From Carposina sasakii (Eukaryota > Arthropoda > Insecta > Lepidoptera > Carposinidae), in assembly GCA_014607495.2 (NCBI GenBank), contig CP053169.1, forward strand, positions 1,674,001-1,738,000: a stretch of DNA of 64,000 bases, given 5' to 3'. Positions 21,782-33,735 of this stretch are shown in pieces. The notes beneath the pieces were generated by a model, which saw only the letters and a program-made list of their open reading frames with translations, was not told where the DNA came from and did not search any database. Both the position numbers and the translations under genes were made by a program. The stretch's first letter is position 1. Each line of letters starts with the position of its first letter.

Positions 21782-22072
21782 CTAGTGGACGCCCGCGAAA
21801 TTATCCGGGATAAAAACATTTTCCCGGGATAAAAAGTAGCCTATATGTTAAGTGGGGTCTGTCACAATATATTCCTGAAAACTGCATCGAATTCGGTTCA
21901 GCCGTTTCTGAGATTAGCGTGCACAAACGCACAGACAAACAGACAAAAATTCCAAAAATCATTGTTTTGGGTACTATTGCGTTGATAAAGGTCTCCTATA
22001 ATATTTTTTCTCATATATCTTCCATGTACAGACAGCGATCCGTTACATTTTTATTATATGTATAGGTATAGA
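21782..22072 (-). mobile_element. Non-autonomous Helitron, type 1
   Basis: Read on the minus strand the element starts TCTATACC...TATAATAAAAATGTAACGG after an A. It ends with CGTCCACTAG followed by T, the Helitron TC...CTRR ends inserted between A and T. It shares TTATCCCGGGAAAATG-type and AACCGAATTC-type blocks with the other type 1 copies, but the GC-rich 3' hairpin has been partly deleted here. Non-coding. The 3' end type is shared with the helicase remnant at 54530. Confidence 0.75.
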
Positions 22073-22580
22073 TAGATATGAGGACCAAGAATAAGAAGAC
22101 AATATTTTCATCCACATAGCGGATTTTTTAGACAACGAGCACATTGTTGTGTTTATTTTATTTTATTTTATTTCATATAATATATAACATAACAGAATGA
22201 TCCAAATCGTTACATATTAAATCGTATTAAAATTATACATAAAAAATTTAGAATAAAAATTAAAGGTGTTGTGTTTATATATACCTAAGTGAATCAATAG
22301 TCCGGCGCGACGTGTATTTATTTGATAAGAGTCGACTGAGGAACTTAGGATCGTTCTCTCAAGTAATGATCTAACAACTAAATCTTTTACATGGGTACTC
22401 GGTAGGATTTCTGCAGGGTCTTACTATGTACTATACAATATCTTCGGTGGCGATGGTGCTCTATGCGGTAGGTCTTAATGCCTTATGTAGGTTCAGCAGG
22501 ATGTCTTTGTGTATATTAAACAATGCGTTTTAAATCATTTGTTTGTTGGTAGATGTTTTACATAATATTATTCTTAATTG
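22073..22580. other. Non-coding spacer with (TTTTA)n run
   Basis: TTTATTTTATTTTATTTTAT near 22145-22170 may be a decayed LINE or SINE tail. No gene. Confidence 0.4.
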
Positions 22581-22584
22581 ACGG

Positions 22585-22800
22585 CCGATTGGTCTAGTAG
22601 GTAGTGACCCTGCCTGCGACGCCACAGGTCCTGGGTTCGAATCCCGGTAGGTGCAAACATTGATATGATGAATATCAATGTTTGTTTCCGAGTCATGGAT
22701 GTTTCTATACTTATCTATGCTTAGTACCTACGACACAAGACCTTAGGGATCTTAATGTGGGACTAGGTTAACGTGTTGTGTAGTGTGTGAATATTAAAAA
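22585..22800 (+). repeat. SINE-E, tRNA-derived SINE
   Basis: The head looks like a tRNA: GATTGGTCTAGTAGGTAGTG carries a box-A-like motif and GGGTTCGAATCCCGG is a strong box B. The body runs GTTTCCGAGTCATGGATG, CGACACAAGACCTTAGGG and ATGTGGGACTAGG. It recurs at 29310 and, in part, at 33115, 44290 and 63125. It is a SINE rather than a tRNA gene, because the extended body is repeated. Confidence 0.8.
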
Positions 22801-23048
22801 AAAATACATACATTTTACACCTAGATGGCCTAAGTGGTATACCTACTTGCAAAACATTTAATATCATACATAATAGATAAAATTTTATACTCTACGAAAC
22901 GGACTTCACTAGTTCCGCGTGGACAGTGGCCTTAGGTACTTTGTGTAAACAACAAAAAAGCGGATAAAAAAAATGGGAAGTAACCTAAGATTATTAATAT
23001 GAATGTATGGCTTTTATAATAAGCAGATCTTGCTATGTGCATGTGGCA

Positions 23049-23382
23049 AGCTTATACATATGATAAAAATGTAACGGATCGCTGTCTGTACATGGAAGAT
23101 AATATGAGAAAAAATATTATAGGAGACCTTTATCAACGCAATAGTACCCAAAAGAATGATATTTGCAATTTTTGTCTGTTTGTCGGTTGGTCTGTGCGTT
23201 TGTGCAGGCTAATCTCAGAAACGGCTAAACCGATTTCGATGCAGTTTTCAGGAATATATTGTTACAGGTCCCACTTAACATATAGGCTACTTTTTATCCC
23301 GGGAAAATGTTTTTATCCCGGATAATTTCGACATTTTGTTTTTTCTGTAGTCCTCGCGGAGGGAGTCGCGGGCGTCCACTAG
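23049..23382 (+). mobile_element. Non-autonomous Helitron, type 1
   Basis: It contains GTAACGGATCGCTGTCTGTA, AACGGCTAAACCGATTTCG and ATCCCGGGAAAATG. The 3' end is GTCGCGGGCGTCCACTAG followed by T, after a decayed GCGGAGGGAGTCGCG hairpin. The 5' TC is degraded (CTTATACATATG). The 96-codon frame across it (23035-23325) also occurs at the sister copy 49157, so it is a repeat frame, not a gene. Confidence 0.75.
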
Positions 23383-23425
23383 TACCTATTATAAGTCTTG
23401 TGTAGATAATTCGTATCTACCTATA

Positions 23426-23800
23426 CAGGATGTTTTTTTGTGGCAACCATTAACTCTATACATCAAATAAATTAAGTTTATGCCAAAAAATGGTAGGATT
23501 TTTTTTAAAATTTTAATTACTTGATCTCGCGAAATTTATAGTGTCCAGTGTATATGCTAGTATTTTCTTAAGATATTAATTTTCTTTTCTTTTAAGATAT
23601 TAATTATTTCTTGTTGAAAAAATCTTGTTACACGCGTCAATGTGCATTTATGCAGGAAAACGCAGTCTATTTACTCAACTTTGTACCCTAATATTTTGGA
23701 AACCAGACACTTCCCAGGTATGCTTCCATGGAGAAAAATGATCGTGATGATGAGGAGATTCTGTAGTTTTCGGGAACGTTGATGATCAAAAATCATCCTG
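23426..23800 (-). mobile_element. MITE-1, full-length copy
   Basis: TA at 23424-23425 and 23801-23802. Ends are CAGGATGTTTTTTTGTGGC and GATCAAAAATCATCCTG. It lies 43 bp from the preceding Helitron. Confidence 0.8.
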
Positions 23801-23802
23801 TA

Positions 23803-25000
23803 TAGTAAAGCTAAGTAAGACTTTTGCGAAATGAAAGAAACAAAGAAATAACTGGCTCACTCATGCCTTTATTATCAATAACAGCTGTTCTTCATATAAC
23901 TTTGAAGGCTAGTTTTATATAAATAAAGAAGTCCCAATTACTTTAATTTCTGTTTTAATTACATTATAACATCTTGCGATGAAAAAAAACGCATCTGCTC
24001 CAAAAGCGCGCTTGATGACAGAACTTTTTTTTCTGAACGAAATGGCAACTGCATCTGAACTATTAAGCTTCTTCAAATGTCAGAAACACACCTTGTGGCT
24101 CGTGCCTACAACAGCTGTTTGTTTTTTCTGAGGTGGGTAAATTTTTTTGATTAGACAGTGTGGCAGACAATGTATGGTGTTAACCGTGATGCTGTGTTCC
24201 ATTGCTCTAGTTTTTTTTATTTTGTATTGACAAATTGTTATTATACCTATCAAGTTAAGAGTATAAGTAATAGAGATCGCAGATGAATAAATTACGTGCA
24301 ATTTTTAGATCAGTAGGGTAACCATGAGTTTTTACTAGGATTGTGGAAAAGAGAAAAAGCTATAAGCTGTATAGAGTGACATCTCGCTTCCATAAACGAT
24401 CCATTGACTATGATGCATTGTTTGGACTGTGTTTTCTGTAGTTATAAACTATACATCTACTACCAAAATAACACATCTACCATAATGTTACTGACACGTG
24501 CTATTCCCACATCTAATATTGCATAGGGTCGTTAAGATAAAAGCCGCTCATCTACCTCTTCCTGTCGACACTTGAGCTTTGTAAATCACTTCCGGTTACC
24601 GTTATAGTTTAGTCAATTGAACATCTGTTTATTTATCTCAATTAGACATCTGTTTGAGCGCTCTCTGTGTAAGTTGATTAGATGTGCCTTGATGTTTTAA
24701 GCATGAAAGCTCTGTTTTAATTAGATTTTGTTCGGGTTTTGATCATAATGTTGGTGAAATGAAATTACAGCTAATGGGATGAAATTATTGTTTGTATGCT
24801 TAAAATAATATGATATGAATATTTTTGATTATTTAGTATATTCTTAATTGAAATAAAATTTATTAAGTGTTCTACGTAAATGTTTAACATTGTATACGTA
24901 GGTAGGTATTTATTTTTTTCTTTGTCCAGCTTAAAGGTGGACAATATGTATGTATGTATAGGTACTCTAGTATTTGAATATGTACATTTGAGCATTCCCC
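23803..25000. other. Non-coding stretch
   Basis: AT-rich; no recognised feature. Small frames (24080, 24771, 24880) are AT-driven. Confidence 0.4.
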
Positions 25001-25019
25001 TTTGTTTTATACTCTATAT

Positions 25020-25970
25020 AAATTTTTCACCAGTCCCTTTAATCATAAAACTTTCTTTCCGAAAGAAAAATATAGTAACAATCGTTAAATCTTATAATAT
25101 CTAATAATAATCCCCTAAAATTCTTATATCTAGACCTTCAATTTTATTACTAAGTGCTTAATGCTATAGAATATCCGTTTAGCTGGGCTGCTAAGGGTTC
25201 TGCATCAGGCAGTCTAGACCTTCAATTTTTTTCTTTCATATCATTTCTACGCATCTCTTTATACAAATCTCTTGAGGCAGCAGCTGCCATTTTTTAACTT
25301 CCTCATACGTTACTTCCTTCCTCTTAATATTCGAGGGTACGTGCTTATATTTTTTTTATAAACTGTAAAATATGTAAAGACATATCCATTACTGATGAAA
25401 TAATGATATTTTTTAGGCATTTATTTTCCAAGTGAGAGCGGCGATAAGCATAACTAAGATAGATTTACATAATAACAAATGTTTTAATCATAAATACTTT
25501 TCTTTCCGAAAGGAATTGAAATATAGTTAACAATCGTTATAATTTGTGATTTTGTGATTATTTTCTAATTTCTTATCTAATTAATAGACAAAATCACTAT
25601 GCCTATGAAATTTTAATTATTATTTTGCTATATTGCAACATAAGAATATCCGATTTTTGGCATCTGGCATCTTTTATCAAATCTCTTGAGGCAGCAGCTG
25701 CCATTTTTTAACTTCCTCATACGATTCTCCTTCCTTCTTAATCTTTCGAGGGACGGCAAGCGAATACTATATTTTTTTATAAAAACTGTAAAATATGAAA
25801 GGGAAAAGGAGGGAAGTAAAGTAAACATATGAGATTACTGATGAAATAATGTTTTTTTATATTTTATATTTTTTTAGGCATTTATTTTCCAAGTGAGAGC
25901 GGGATAACTCATAACTAAGGTAGATAAGATAGATTTACGGACGTAAAAATAACAAATGTTTTATTATAGG
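25020..25970. repeat. Diverged tandem duplication, unit about 450 to 460 bp
   Basis: Blocks recur in order: TTTCTTTCCGAAAG with AACAATCGTTA (about 25045 and 25500), GGCAGCAGCTGCCATTTTTT (about 25275 and 25690), AACTTCCTCATACG, ATAAACTGTAAAATATG-like sequence, and GGCATTTATTTTCCAAGTGA (about 25418 and 25876). Unit 1 also has AGTCTAGACCTTCAATTTTT, shared with the Helitron-associated DNA near 54770. Non-coding. Confidence 0.65.
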
Positions 25971-26590
25971 ACTAGTTAAATTAAGCAATGCGTATGCATA
26001 ACACGTTTCCTAGTTTTTTAGGTTCGTCAAATAAATAAAACATAACATTTAAACTACCGTAAAATTCAAATTAAGAAAATAAAAATAAAAGTTTCCAAAT
26101 CAAGTTGTTTTTCAAACAAAGAACCACACCCAGGTGATCTGAGCTAAGCCTGAGGTCCGGTTTAGTATGCCGCTCGTCCACTGAGTCACCCTGATGAGAT
26201 CATAAGGCTGTATGCCACGATTTCGTTGCGGTTGTAGAGATTGCCTCTTATTTGGCATTATAAAGCTATATTCCGTTGACCGCGTTTAAAAAAAGAAGAC
26301 CGCGTGTGATAATGATTCTTTTGCCTATTTTTTTTTGGCGCGAAATAGTCATAAACCTTGGATATCGGCGCGAAGCCGAAAAATACCATTTAATAAAGCT
26401 CTAAGTGCAAATATGACCTACTAACGGTTGTGTTAACAGGTGTTTAGCTATGTTAACATACCTTCATTAGGCTTTAAAGAGGCTAAATCACGTAGTAGCT
26501 TGCAGTAATTACTATTTTTACGTCACGTCGCTGTAACCTTTGTCGACAATGATCTTCCTTTTGATAAACGTAGTCATCACAACATCACAT
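25971..26590. other. Non-coding spacer
   Basis: Around 26130-26200 a CTGAGTCACCCTGATGAG stretch hints at a decayed tRNA-type repeat, but I cannot support it further. Confidence 0.35.
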
Positions 26591-26594
26591 CTGG

Positions 26595-26730
26595 AAATTA
26601 GCCTTCCCAGGGCACGCCACAAGGTTACTGCCTTAGGGGGTTTGTGCCTATAGTCACCACGCTGGGCTGGCGGGTTGGTGACCGCAGTGTCATTTTCGGA
26701 CTATGTTGTCAACATGGGAGGCGCTTGAAC
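26595..26730 (-). repeat. SINE-C fragment
   Basis: GGCACGCCACAAGGTTACTG, CACCACGCTGGGCTGGCGGG and GGACTATGTTGTCAACATGG match the family in inverse orientation. The terminal GTCCAGCAGTGG is lost. Confidence 0.7.
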
Positions 26731-26734
26731 TTGT

Positions 26735-26870
26735 TTTGATACCTTATCCTATGTGTGTATAAGCTATGTAACTGTCAAATTTCATCGAAATCCGTTCAAT
26801 ACTTGTGTGAATGAGTAGCAAACATTTAAACGTCTTCACATCCTCACTTACATTTCTAACATTAGTAGGA
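26735..26870 (-). mobile_element. Helitron 5' fragment, type 2-like
   Basis: On the minus strand it starts TCCTACTAATGTTAGAAATG after an A, a TC plus TACTAATRTTA start common in insect Helitrons. The 3' CTAG end was not found, so it is likely truncated. Confidence 0.5.
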
Positions 26871-29305
26871 TTATAATGCCAACGTAGCAGTGTTAAAAAA
26901 AATTGTAATATAACCATTATTGCAAAATAAAATATGCTTAAATCGCACTTAAGAGGTAATAATAAGGCATTTAGACATCCAACATTGCAAATGTTTCACC
27001 TTTTCAAAAAATCATGACACATATCGACCTTGCCTTGGTCGCAGTGAGAATATAACTTACATCATTGTATTAGTCAGTAACAACTTGATTACGTTAGCAT
27101 ACCTAAATAAATACCTATAAACATAGCAGTCAAGTATCCCGGATATTCCATAGTTGATTTATTTAATCTGCATCTTTAGAATCGGTCCAACTTCAAACTT
27201 ATAGGTCAGTGGTTTTTAACCGACCTGAAAAATGATAGGTTCTATGTTCTTTCTCTGGATTTCTAGACAGTGTAATATCGTTTGGCATCGATGTTCGTTG
27301 TCGCAACAATCCCACCAATAGCCGTTGAAATTCATCACGTGACTTAACGAACAGGCGATAATGAAGGCTTCCTATTGGTGGAAATGGAAAGTCAATAGGA
27401 AATAACGAACCCCTGACGATTTAACCTCCCTAGAACGTCTTTAAAATCGCGCCGACACATACGGGTACCAGGTTTAAAAATCACGTGATCAAGTCTCATT
27501 GCTATTCAGGTGTTATGAAATGTGCGATAACTGTGCGAAAATTCAAAGAAAGTCAATAGGAAATAACGTTATATGTATGGTATTGCCTAATACCCCTGGG
27601 TATTTGTGTTCAAAGGGCACCCACGATTTATTCCGTACAAACTTTAGAGTTCCCGTTATTTACCGTTCCCGTGGAAATTTCTGGAAATTATTTCATATCC
27701 TAGTCATAGAGCGCACCTTCCAGGTCCTTCGGTTTCAGGTGTCTATGATCTGTGGTTTAGGCTGAACGTTGCTCCATTAGTAGTCATTCAGGACTAAGCA
27801 TTATGGTCGATTCCGGCTCGACCTTATTCTATATTATTATTTTACTCGTACGAGTATAGGTATAGCGTAACCATCATCAAAATAAATAAACTAAATATTT
27901 TTTTATGTTAACTAGGAATAGACGAAATGGAATATCTCCATAAAAATAAGTGAAACGAACCACGAGTAAATTGGCCCACATTTAAATGTTTCGGGATTCC
28001 TAAAATACATCGATAAGATCGAATGTATCGATATATTTATCGATCTAGGTATCGAAATGTGCCCGCAGACGCGTGCTAATCGACCTACTTTTAATTCAAA
28101 TGAATGTATACTTGAGAGATAAAAAATAGAGAAGAAATAATTCGGTACATACTTAAAGGAATATAATTTAAATTGGAAACAAAGTCATATTCCGGATAAT
28201 TTAAAGGGCAATGGGTAAAAAAATTATATCTATATAATATATATAGATATAGAATCATAGATACATAGGTACCAAAATTCGCACTCGGAAAAGATTGCAA
28301 GTACTTACCTACCTATTATGAAATGCTCGCAGATAATAAATGTAGAGCATGCCTCGACCAGCGTAGAATGGGAAACCCTTTGGTAAAATCACTGTTTTCT
28401 TAGATTTATAGTTGGCGGAAGTGGGCCTAAATGGCATATTCCTCTCGCTTCACCTATGCCATTGCTTCTCTATAATTTTCATCTCGGCTCTCGTGTCGCG
28501 ACGATTCGGTATGTACCAGCGCGTGCGCCGGTGACTCATGCGATCTCGATCTGGGCCGACTTACCGCTTTTTTAGCCACATTTCTAATGGAAACATTAGA
28601 CAAATCGCACTATTATGTAGATTTGATAAAATCTTTAGAGAATAACGGACTTTCTTTACGCAAACTGCGTTATGGTAAAAGAAATTTAAATCGAGACATG
28701 TATAGGTCTAGGCATTTTGAATAATATGAAAGAAAAACACCTTCTAGCACGTCACCGGTCGCTCTCGATAAACGCTTGCTTCGCTCGCTAGGCTCATGCG
28801 TTGTTATTTTAACAGTTCTAACATAACCTAACCAAATAATTAAGCAGATAAAAGTGCTAGACACCATATTATCTCCATCCCAAATTGACATTAGGGTTGC
28901 CTGTTAATATCTTTGCCTTTGGATCATTAATTCATTACGTATATTATAAAGCGCGCTATATAGCTTGCTAAGTGTATATACTCTAGTGTCCACTAAGGCA
29001 AAACTGCATTCTCTTGTGCTTAGCGAATGTCAATTTATCCAAGTTGAAAATGCCACGATAACTATGATTAAAATGCGTAACAAATTTGTACAATTCCTTT
29101 ATAATTGGTCGGTAAAGGACTTTATATGTTAAGGTGCGTCTTCATTGAAGATAAAATAAATAATTATAAGTACTTACTTCATGATGAAATACATAATATG
29201 TAGTCACGCCCCATTGTTCCCTGAATGACTTGATACGGAAAAACCGCAATGTAACAAGGACAATAACATGCAAACAATTTAATCGTTGATGTCTTTCCTT
29301 CCATC
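26871..29305. other. Long non-coding stretch
   Basis: No gene recognised. GTCAATAGGAAATAACG is repeated at about 27391 and 27551. A TTTTTAACCGACCTGAAAAA-like piece near 27208 recalls a common arthropod repeat. The 88-codon frame at 27499-27765 has no domain. Confidence 0.4.
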
Positions 29306-29309
29306 GGAT

Positions 29310-29518
29310 CGCTGATTGGTGTAGTAGGTAGAGACTATGCCTGCCGCTACGTAGGTCCTGGGTTCTAATCCCGGTAGGTGCCAACATAATTGAATACCGA
29401 TGTTTGTTTCAGAGTCACGAATGTTTCTATACTAAAGTATGTATTCATATACTGTTGCTTAAGTACCCACGACACAAGACCTTAGGGATCTTAGTGTAGG
29501 AGTAGGTCAATGTGGTGA
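29310..29518 (+). repeat. SINE-E copy
   Basis: The tRNA-like head GATTGGTGTAGTAGGTAGAG with box B GGGTTCTAATCCCGG is followed by TTTCAGAGTCACGAATG and CACAAGACCTTAGGG. The minus-strand 81-codon frame is a shadow. Confidence 0.75.
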
Positions 29519-30570
29519 ATATTTATTTATTTATTTAGCGACGAATCATTCGCTCTGAATGAATGAATGAATGAGTGAGTGAAAGACCTGATTATAAATT
29601 AAACTTTGTTCTCAGAGGTTGCTCTTGAAAATTAATGCAAAACAATGCCAAGTTTTATGCATAGTCAAAGATAACTGTGCAGAAAATATTATTAAAATCT
29701 GCCACGTGTAGTGAAACACAGCCCCACACAAAAATATAATACCTACTTAGCAATTAAGGCTTGAGTTAGTTATAGTTTTATACGTGCACATTTTCACCCT
29801 TATAGTTTCGCTTTTTTGGTTGGAATATTTCTTCTGCCACTATTGCATTATGAAAGTATAAATGTTTATTACTTTGTGTGCAATATAACTTAGAAGAATT
29901 AAATTAAGCTTATACATACTTACCTAAAAAATTTCTATCATCCAGTTATCAGCTAGCAGTTAGCTACTTAATCTTATCCTATCACAACACGATTTATTTC
30001 AATTTTTTTTTAAATTAGCGGGTAATGTTTCACTGCAGGCCAAAGTCTTCTCTACTCTTAAACCACACCTTGCCAACCTTCGCCTTCCCCTGCCATTAGG
30101 TACAATTCAAATACCAGTTTTTTATCTAGTACTTGGGAAATTCATATTACCTACTAAGTTTTACAAAGGGGGTTTAACATCTGTGGTTATAACATTGATA
30201 TATCTGCCAGACTACACCTAATTTTACTGTCATCGCATCACTTTCGCTTGGCCCAGTTTCCTTGCATTGTTTAGTCAGATAGCGAGATTTTATTACCAAC
30301 TTATGGCGAAGCTATATTTCAAATTATGTTCTCTATTATTTAAATAGCAAGTGCTATATTGTCTGCAGAATTAAAATGGCGGTCAACATTACTTAGTTGC
30401 GTAAAAAGTTGTTTTTTTTTTAATGCGATTGTCGAAATATTTGTAGCCTAGGTACCTATTTAATGAATAATTTAGGTTATTATACGCTGGGATGATTTAA
30501 TTAATGGTAGTAATTAGCTGGCTTAATTAGATTTTTTTCGTTGAGTAGTATTTCCATAGTAATTTGTTAT
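29519..30570. other. Non-coding stretch
   Basis: It begins with ATTTATTTATTTA and GAATGAATGAATGAATG simple repeats (29522-29575). Nothing else was recognised. Confidence 0.4.
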
Positions 30571-30574
30571 ATTA

Positions 30575-30755
30575 TAAAACAAAGTCGCTTGCCGCTGTCT
30601 GTCCGTCCCTATGTATGTTTAGATCTTTCAAACTAGGGAACGGATTTTGATGCGGTTTCTTTCAATAGATAGGGTGATTAACGAGGAAGGTTTATATGTA
30701 TAGTATCAGCACTTCACCCATGCGAAGCCGGGACTGGTCGTTAGTTTGTTATAAT
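30575..30755 (+). mobile_element. Helitron, type 3 (decayed 3' end)
   Basis: GCTGTCTGTCCGTCCCTATG, TTGATGCGGTTTCTTTCAA and GCGAAGCCGGGACTGGTCG lead to TTAGT, against CTAGT in the sister copy at 48545-48686. The class is inferred from that sister's CTAG-T end. Confidence 0.55.
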
Positions 30756-30769
30756 ACAGGTAGCTGGAT

Positions 30770-31147
30770 CAGAAATTGCCGAATTTTTCCCGATAGTATG
30801 GAGAATTTTTAAATATCTCAGAAATTTTCATACAATCAAAAAAAAATCACATGTTTATTTTTCCCGAGGTTCAGGGTGCCATAAACGGAGGGGTTTCACT
30901 TGGCGCCCTTTATGTAAATTAGCCTGGGACACATTTTACGTTTTAGCTTCTATTAATACTTATCTCAGTCACTTTTATTAAATTTTCATACAATAGTACC
31001 TTGAAAAATTAAAACGCATGTGATGTGGGTCGATATAAGTCTCAAATTTTGTACAGATGATGCAGTTCACTATAGTGGTAGAAATCAATCACGGTAGGTC
31101 CTTACACTTTAGCTCTTCGCTTAACATACCCTTTTTGTTACACCCTG
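30770..31147. repeat. MITE-2-related element, diverged
   Basis: CGATAGTATGGAGAATTTTT and CACATGTTTATTTTTCCCGA match the foldback family. The right end GCTTAACATACCCTTTTTGT and ACACCCTG followed by TA is the family terminus. The middle (GGCGCCCTTTATGTAAATTA) is not in the 47105 copy. Confidence 0.6.
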
Positions 31148-31239
31148 TATATATATATTTGTTTACCTTGTTCTAATCTCTACTTATATTGTAAGCAATC
31201 ATTTTTGCTCACTATTTTCTATCGCACTTATTACTTTAA

Positions 31240-31302
31240 AAAAATATCAGTAGTGGGATAAATCCACAATTAATCTTGTAATCCCACTTCTGATATTATA
31301 AC
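31240..31302. repeat. Short inverted repeat
   Basis: AATATCAGTAGTGGGAT and ATCCCACTTCTGATATT pair with one mismatch around about 28 nt. Likely a MITE relic. Confidence 0.5.
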
Positions 31303-31550
31303 TTTGGTCCTGAACCAGTTTGTATTTATAAAAACTGTAAGCTATGTAAGGGAAACACAAGCATATACGAAAGTATAATTAAACCAGTAAAAGCTGCTAT
31401 ATCCTTAGGAAGTCTACATCCACCTTGATTGAGTAGGTATGTCTATATTGGAAGGTCCCCTAACTGGTTTAGGTCTAAAACTGGCTTTGAAGTGTACTAG
31501 ATATCTAGTCCAGGTACTTGATCACCTAAATACTATAATGCAAGTAAATA
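31303..31550. other. Non-coding spacer
   Basis: Nothing recognised. Confidence 0.4.
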
Positions 31551-31552
31551 AT

Positions 31553-31800
31553 ACATACATACATACATACATATAATCACGCCTTTATCCCTTACGGGGT
31601 AGGCAGAGCACCAAGGGCCGATAGAACCACATGGTGCCACTTCTGACCAGTATAGTTGAGATGTACAAGTTCGGTTAGTAGTGACAGGTGGTCAGCCCAT
31701 CGCCTACAAAACACCAAGACCCTCTTGTCCCTCTACTGACTTGTACAGTATGCCCGGGAAGAGAAGCAGCTGTAGTATTATACGTTTTTTTTTTCAGTAA
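31553..31800 (-). repeat. SINE-B copy with (CATA)n tail
   Basis: A CATACATACATACATACATA run leads into AATCACGCCTTTATCCCTTA, GGGGTAGGCAGAGCACC, GAACCACATGGTGCC and AGACCCTCTTGTCCCTC. It is the inverse of the 16455 copy. Confidence 0.8.
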
Positions 31801-31987
31801 ATAATATCTATTTCAGTTTGCATTTTGTATTGTTTGCAAACTAGCATCAAAGTCATCCAGTCATCAGGTAACCCACCCTGACCTAAACTAATCTACCCAT
31901 ACTATTATGGGCAATGTAGCCTGTCTTTTTCATCAAATTTTATCCAGGAGGTCTACTATGAAGTATCGGCCGAATATCGAGGTGTTT

Positions 31988-32166
31988 CCTACTACGAACT
32001 TCCTTCGATCGGATCAGTCGCGCCGTTTTTTCATTCGGTCCGATCGAACTCTATTTGACAGGTAGATAATAGAAAGCTTATAATATTAGTAAATGTGAAT
32101 TATTCTCTATGGTTCCGAATGAGTTGTGAACTCAGATGAATGAATCCGAAGCAATTTCGTAGTAGG
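31988..32166. repeat. 179-bp TIR element
   Basis: CCTACTACGAACTTCCTTCG at the left is mirrored by GAAGCAATTTCGTAGTAGG at the right, giving TIRs of about 20 bp. The GC content is higher than its surroundings on the left. The target duplication is unclear. Confidence 0.6.
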
Positions 32167-32269
32167 GTACCGTAGGGTAGGGGACCGAAAGATTTAAAAG
32201 CGGCATTTCAGAGTAGACCCCCAGGTCCGTTCACTGTGTTATATGGAAAATGCCATATATATTTTTATA

Positions 32270-32450
32270 CATACACATACTGGCTGTGCTACCAAAATGA
32301 GGTAACAGAACTGCAGGATCATAAAGTAGACTCCAATTCCGTCGTCACCCGAGAAAATGCCCGAGTTCCTTGGTCGACTCTTACGACATGAACGGAAGGA
32401 GATGTAGCTGATGTATTCCAGTGAAGCCCCGCATCAGCACAGGACAGATT
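32270..32450 (-). repeat. SINE-A copy
   Basis: GGCTGTGCTACCAAAATGAG, GTCGACTCTTACGACATGAA, GGAGATGTAGCTGATGTATT and GAAGCCCCGCATCAGCACAG are the family blocks. The middle is shortened. Confidence 0.75.
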
Positions 32451-33110
32451 TTTATACATACAACATACGGGTGTAGCCTAAGTATATGGTATATTAGTTA
32501 TTTTATTACTAGCATCTGGTTAAAATCAGGTTTCACATGAGTGTAATATTACGTACACTCGTAGGTGCAATGAAGCCAGTGTCAATGCCACGTCAATATT
32601 AGATAAGAGATCGATTTCTGAGTGACTTTGATATTGGATATTGGAATAATATTATGTTTATACTTATGTGCGTTTCCTTTTAAACATGATTGAGGAAAAG
32701 TAAGATATATTCGGTGTTATAGCATATATAACAGTTTAAGAATGACATTTAATTTTGACTGCAAAATGTATGGAATAACTGCTGTCAATGTACCTATATG
32801 TAACGGGTTGAATTTAATAAAGTCAGCTATTATAATCTTTTATAGACCTTAAGTACATAATAATAATTTATAAAGTATTACGTCATTATCAGTTATTTAT
32901 TATTACGTCAGTAACTTAAAATAATAATAAATAATAAATAAATATTCACACACTACACAACACATTAACCTAGTATAATAGAAAGGGAAGACACAGTCCA
33001 AACATAATGTACTACCTGCCTAATTAAAACACCTCTGATTTTAATTGCAGACTAGTTCAATCAATAATTTCACAAAGGAAATATAACTACAAACTACATA
33101 CGCCATCTTG
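32451..33110. other. Non-coding spacer with a short SINE-E piece
   Basis: CACACACTACACAACACATT at 32946 resembles the inverted SINE-E tail. An AATAATAAATAATAAATAA run precedes it. Nothing else was recognised. Confidence 0.4.
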
Positions 33111-33114
33111 GCAG

Positions 33115-33195
33115 TATTTGTTTCCGAGTCACGGATGTTTCTATACTTATCTATGTATTTATATACCGTTGCTTATACCCACGACACAAGACCAT
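33115..33195 (+). repeat. SINE-E fragment
   Basis: TTTGTTTCCGAGTCACGGAT and CCCACGACACAAGACC match the SINE-E body. The head is missing. Confidence 0.6.
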
Positions 33196-33620
33196 CTTGG
33201 CAGTATCTTTTCTTTTCCTCCTATCAGCAGGAATGTTGCCAGTCGATTGTTTTTCTCCATCTAAGTAAATAACAGTAATTACTATATACGTAAGACAACG
33301 AAAGCTTATCTTATGCGGTTCGGACACACTACACGGCGAAGTGAAAATTGTCTCCGCTGAAACACAATCTAGGTATTTCCTAGGTATTCTATACGACAAC
33401 CGTATAGCCTAGACTGGGGTTCCGCAACACTATATTTATAGAGTTACACCACTTTTACGTAAGTCTTACCAGGCGGTTATGCGAGCGTAAAATAAACTAC
33501 ATTTTTGTGATAAAATTTTACCATGGCATTTGAATATAAAAGTTTTATACCTACCTATCTACCCTAGGGTCACACACATCTGTCGTAGGTGGAGTAAGCG
33601 GGTTCTTTAATAAAGACAAA
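33196..33620. other. Non-coding spacer
   Basis: Nothing recognised. Confidence 0.4.
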
Positions 33621-33621
33621 C

Positions 33622-33735
33622 ATAGCGTTGGACGCCCTCCGGCCAGATGGAACGATCGATGACTTAAAGAGCCGTGTGGCGTACTCTGGAGGAAGCCTAT
33701 GTCCAGCAGTGGACTGCAATAGGCTGATGTACGTG
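33622..33735 (+). pseudogene. RTE LINE 3' end, internally deleted
   Basis: AGCGTTGGACGCCCTCCGGC corresponds to the LDA(V/L)RP part of 8272-8415. TGTGGCGTACTCTGGAGG then leads to CCTATGTCCAGCAGTGGA. The middle (the GSDWMAKTG part) is deleted. It is too short to code for anything functional. Confidence 0.7.

Noticed and set aside
22585..22665. Possible tRNA gene (box A and box B present)
   Set aside because: The head is part of a repeated SINE with an extended common body.
23035..23325. 96-codon open frame resembling the 92-codon frame at 49209
   Set aside because: The shared frame is due to two copies of the same non-autonomous Helitron, not a conserved protein.
31553..31572. CATA tandem run as a CRISPR-like or satellite array
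   Set aside because: It is a short microsatellite that forms the tail of a SINE. No spacer structure exists anywhere in the window.
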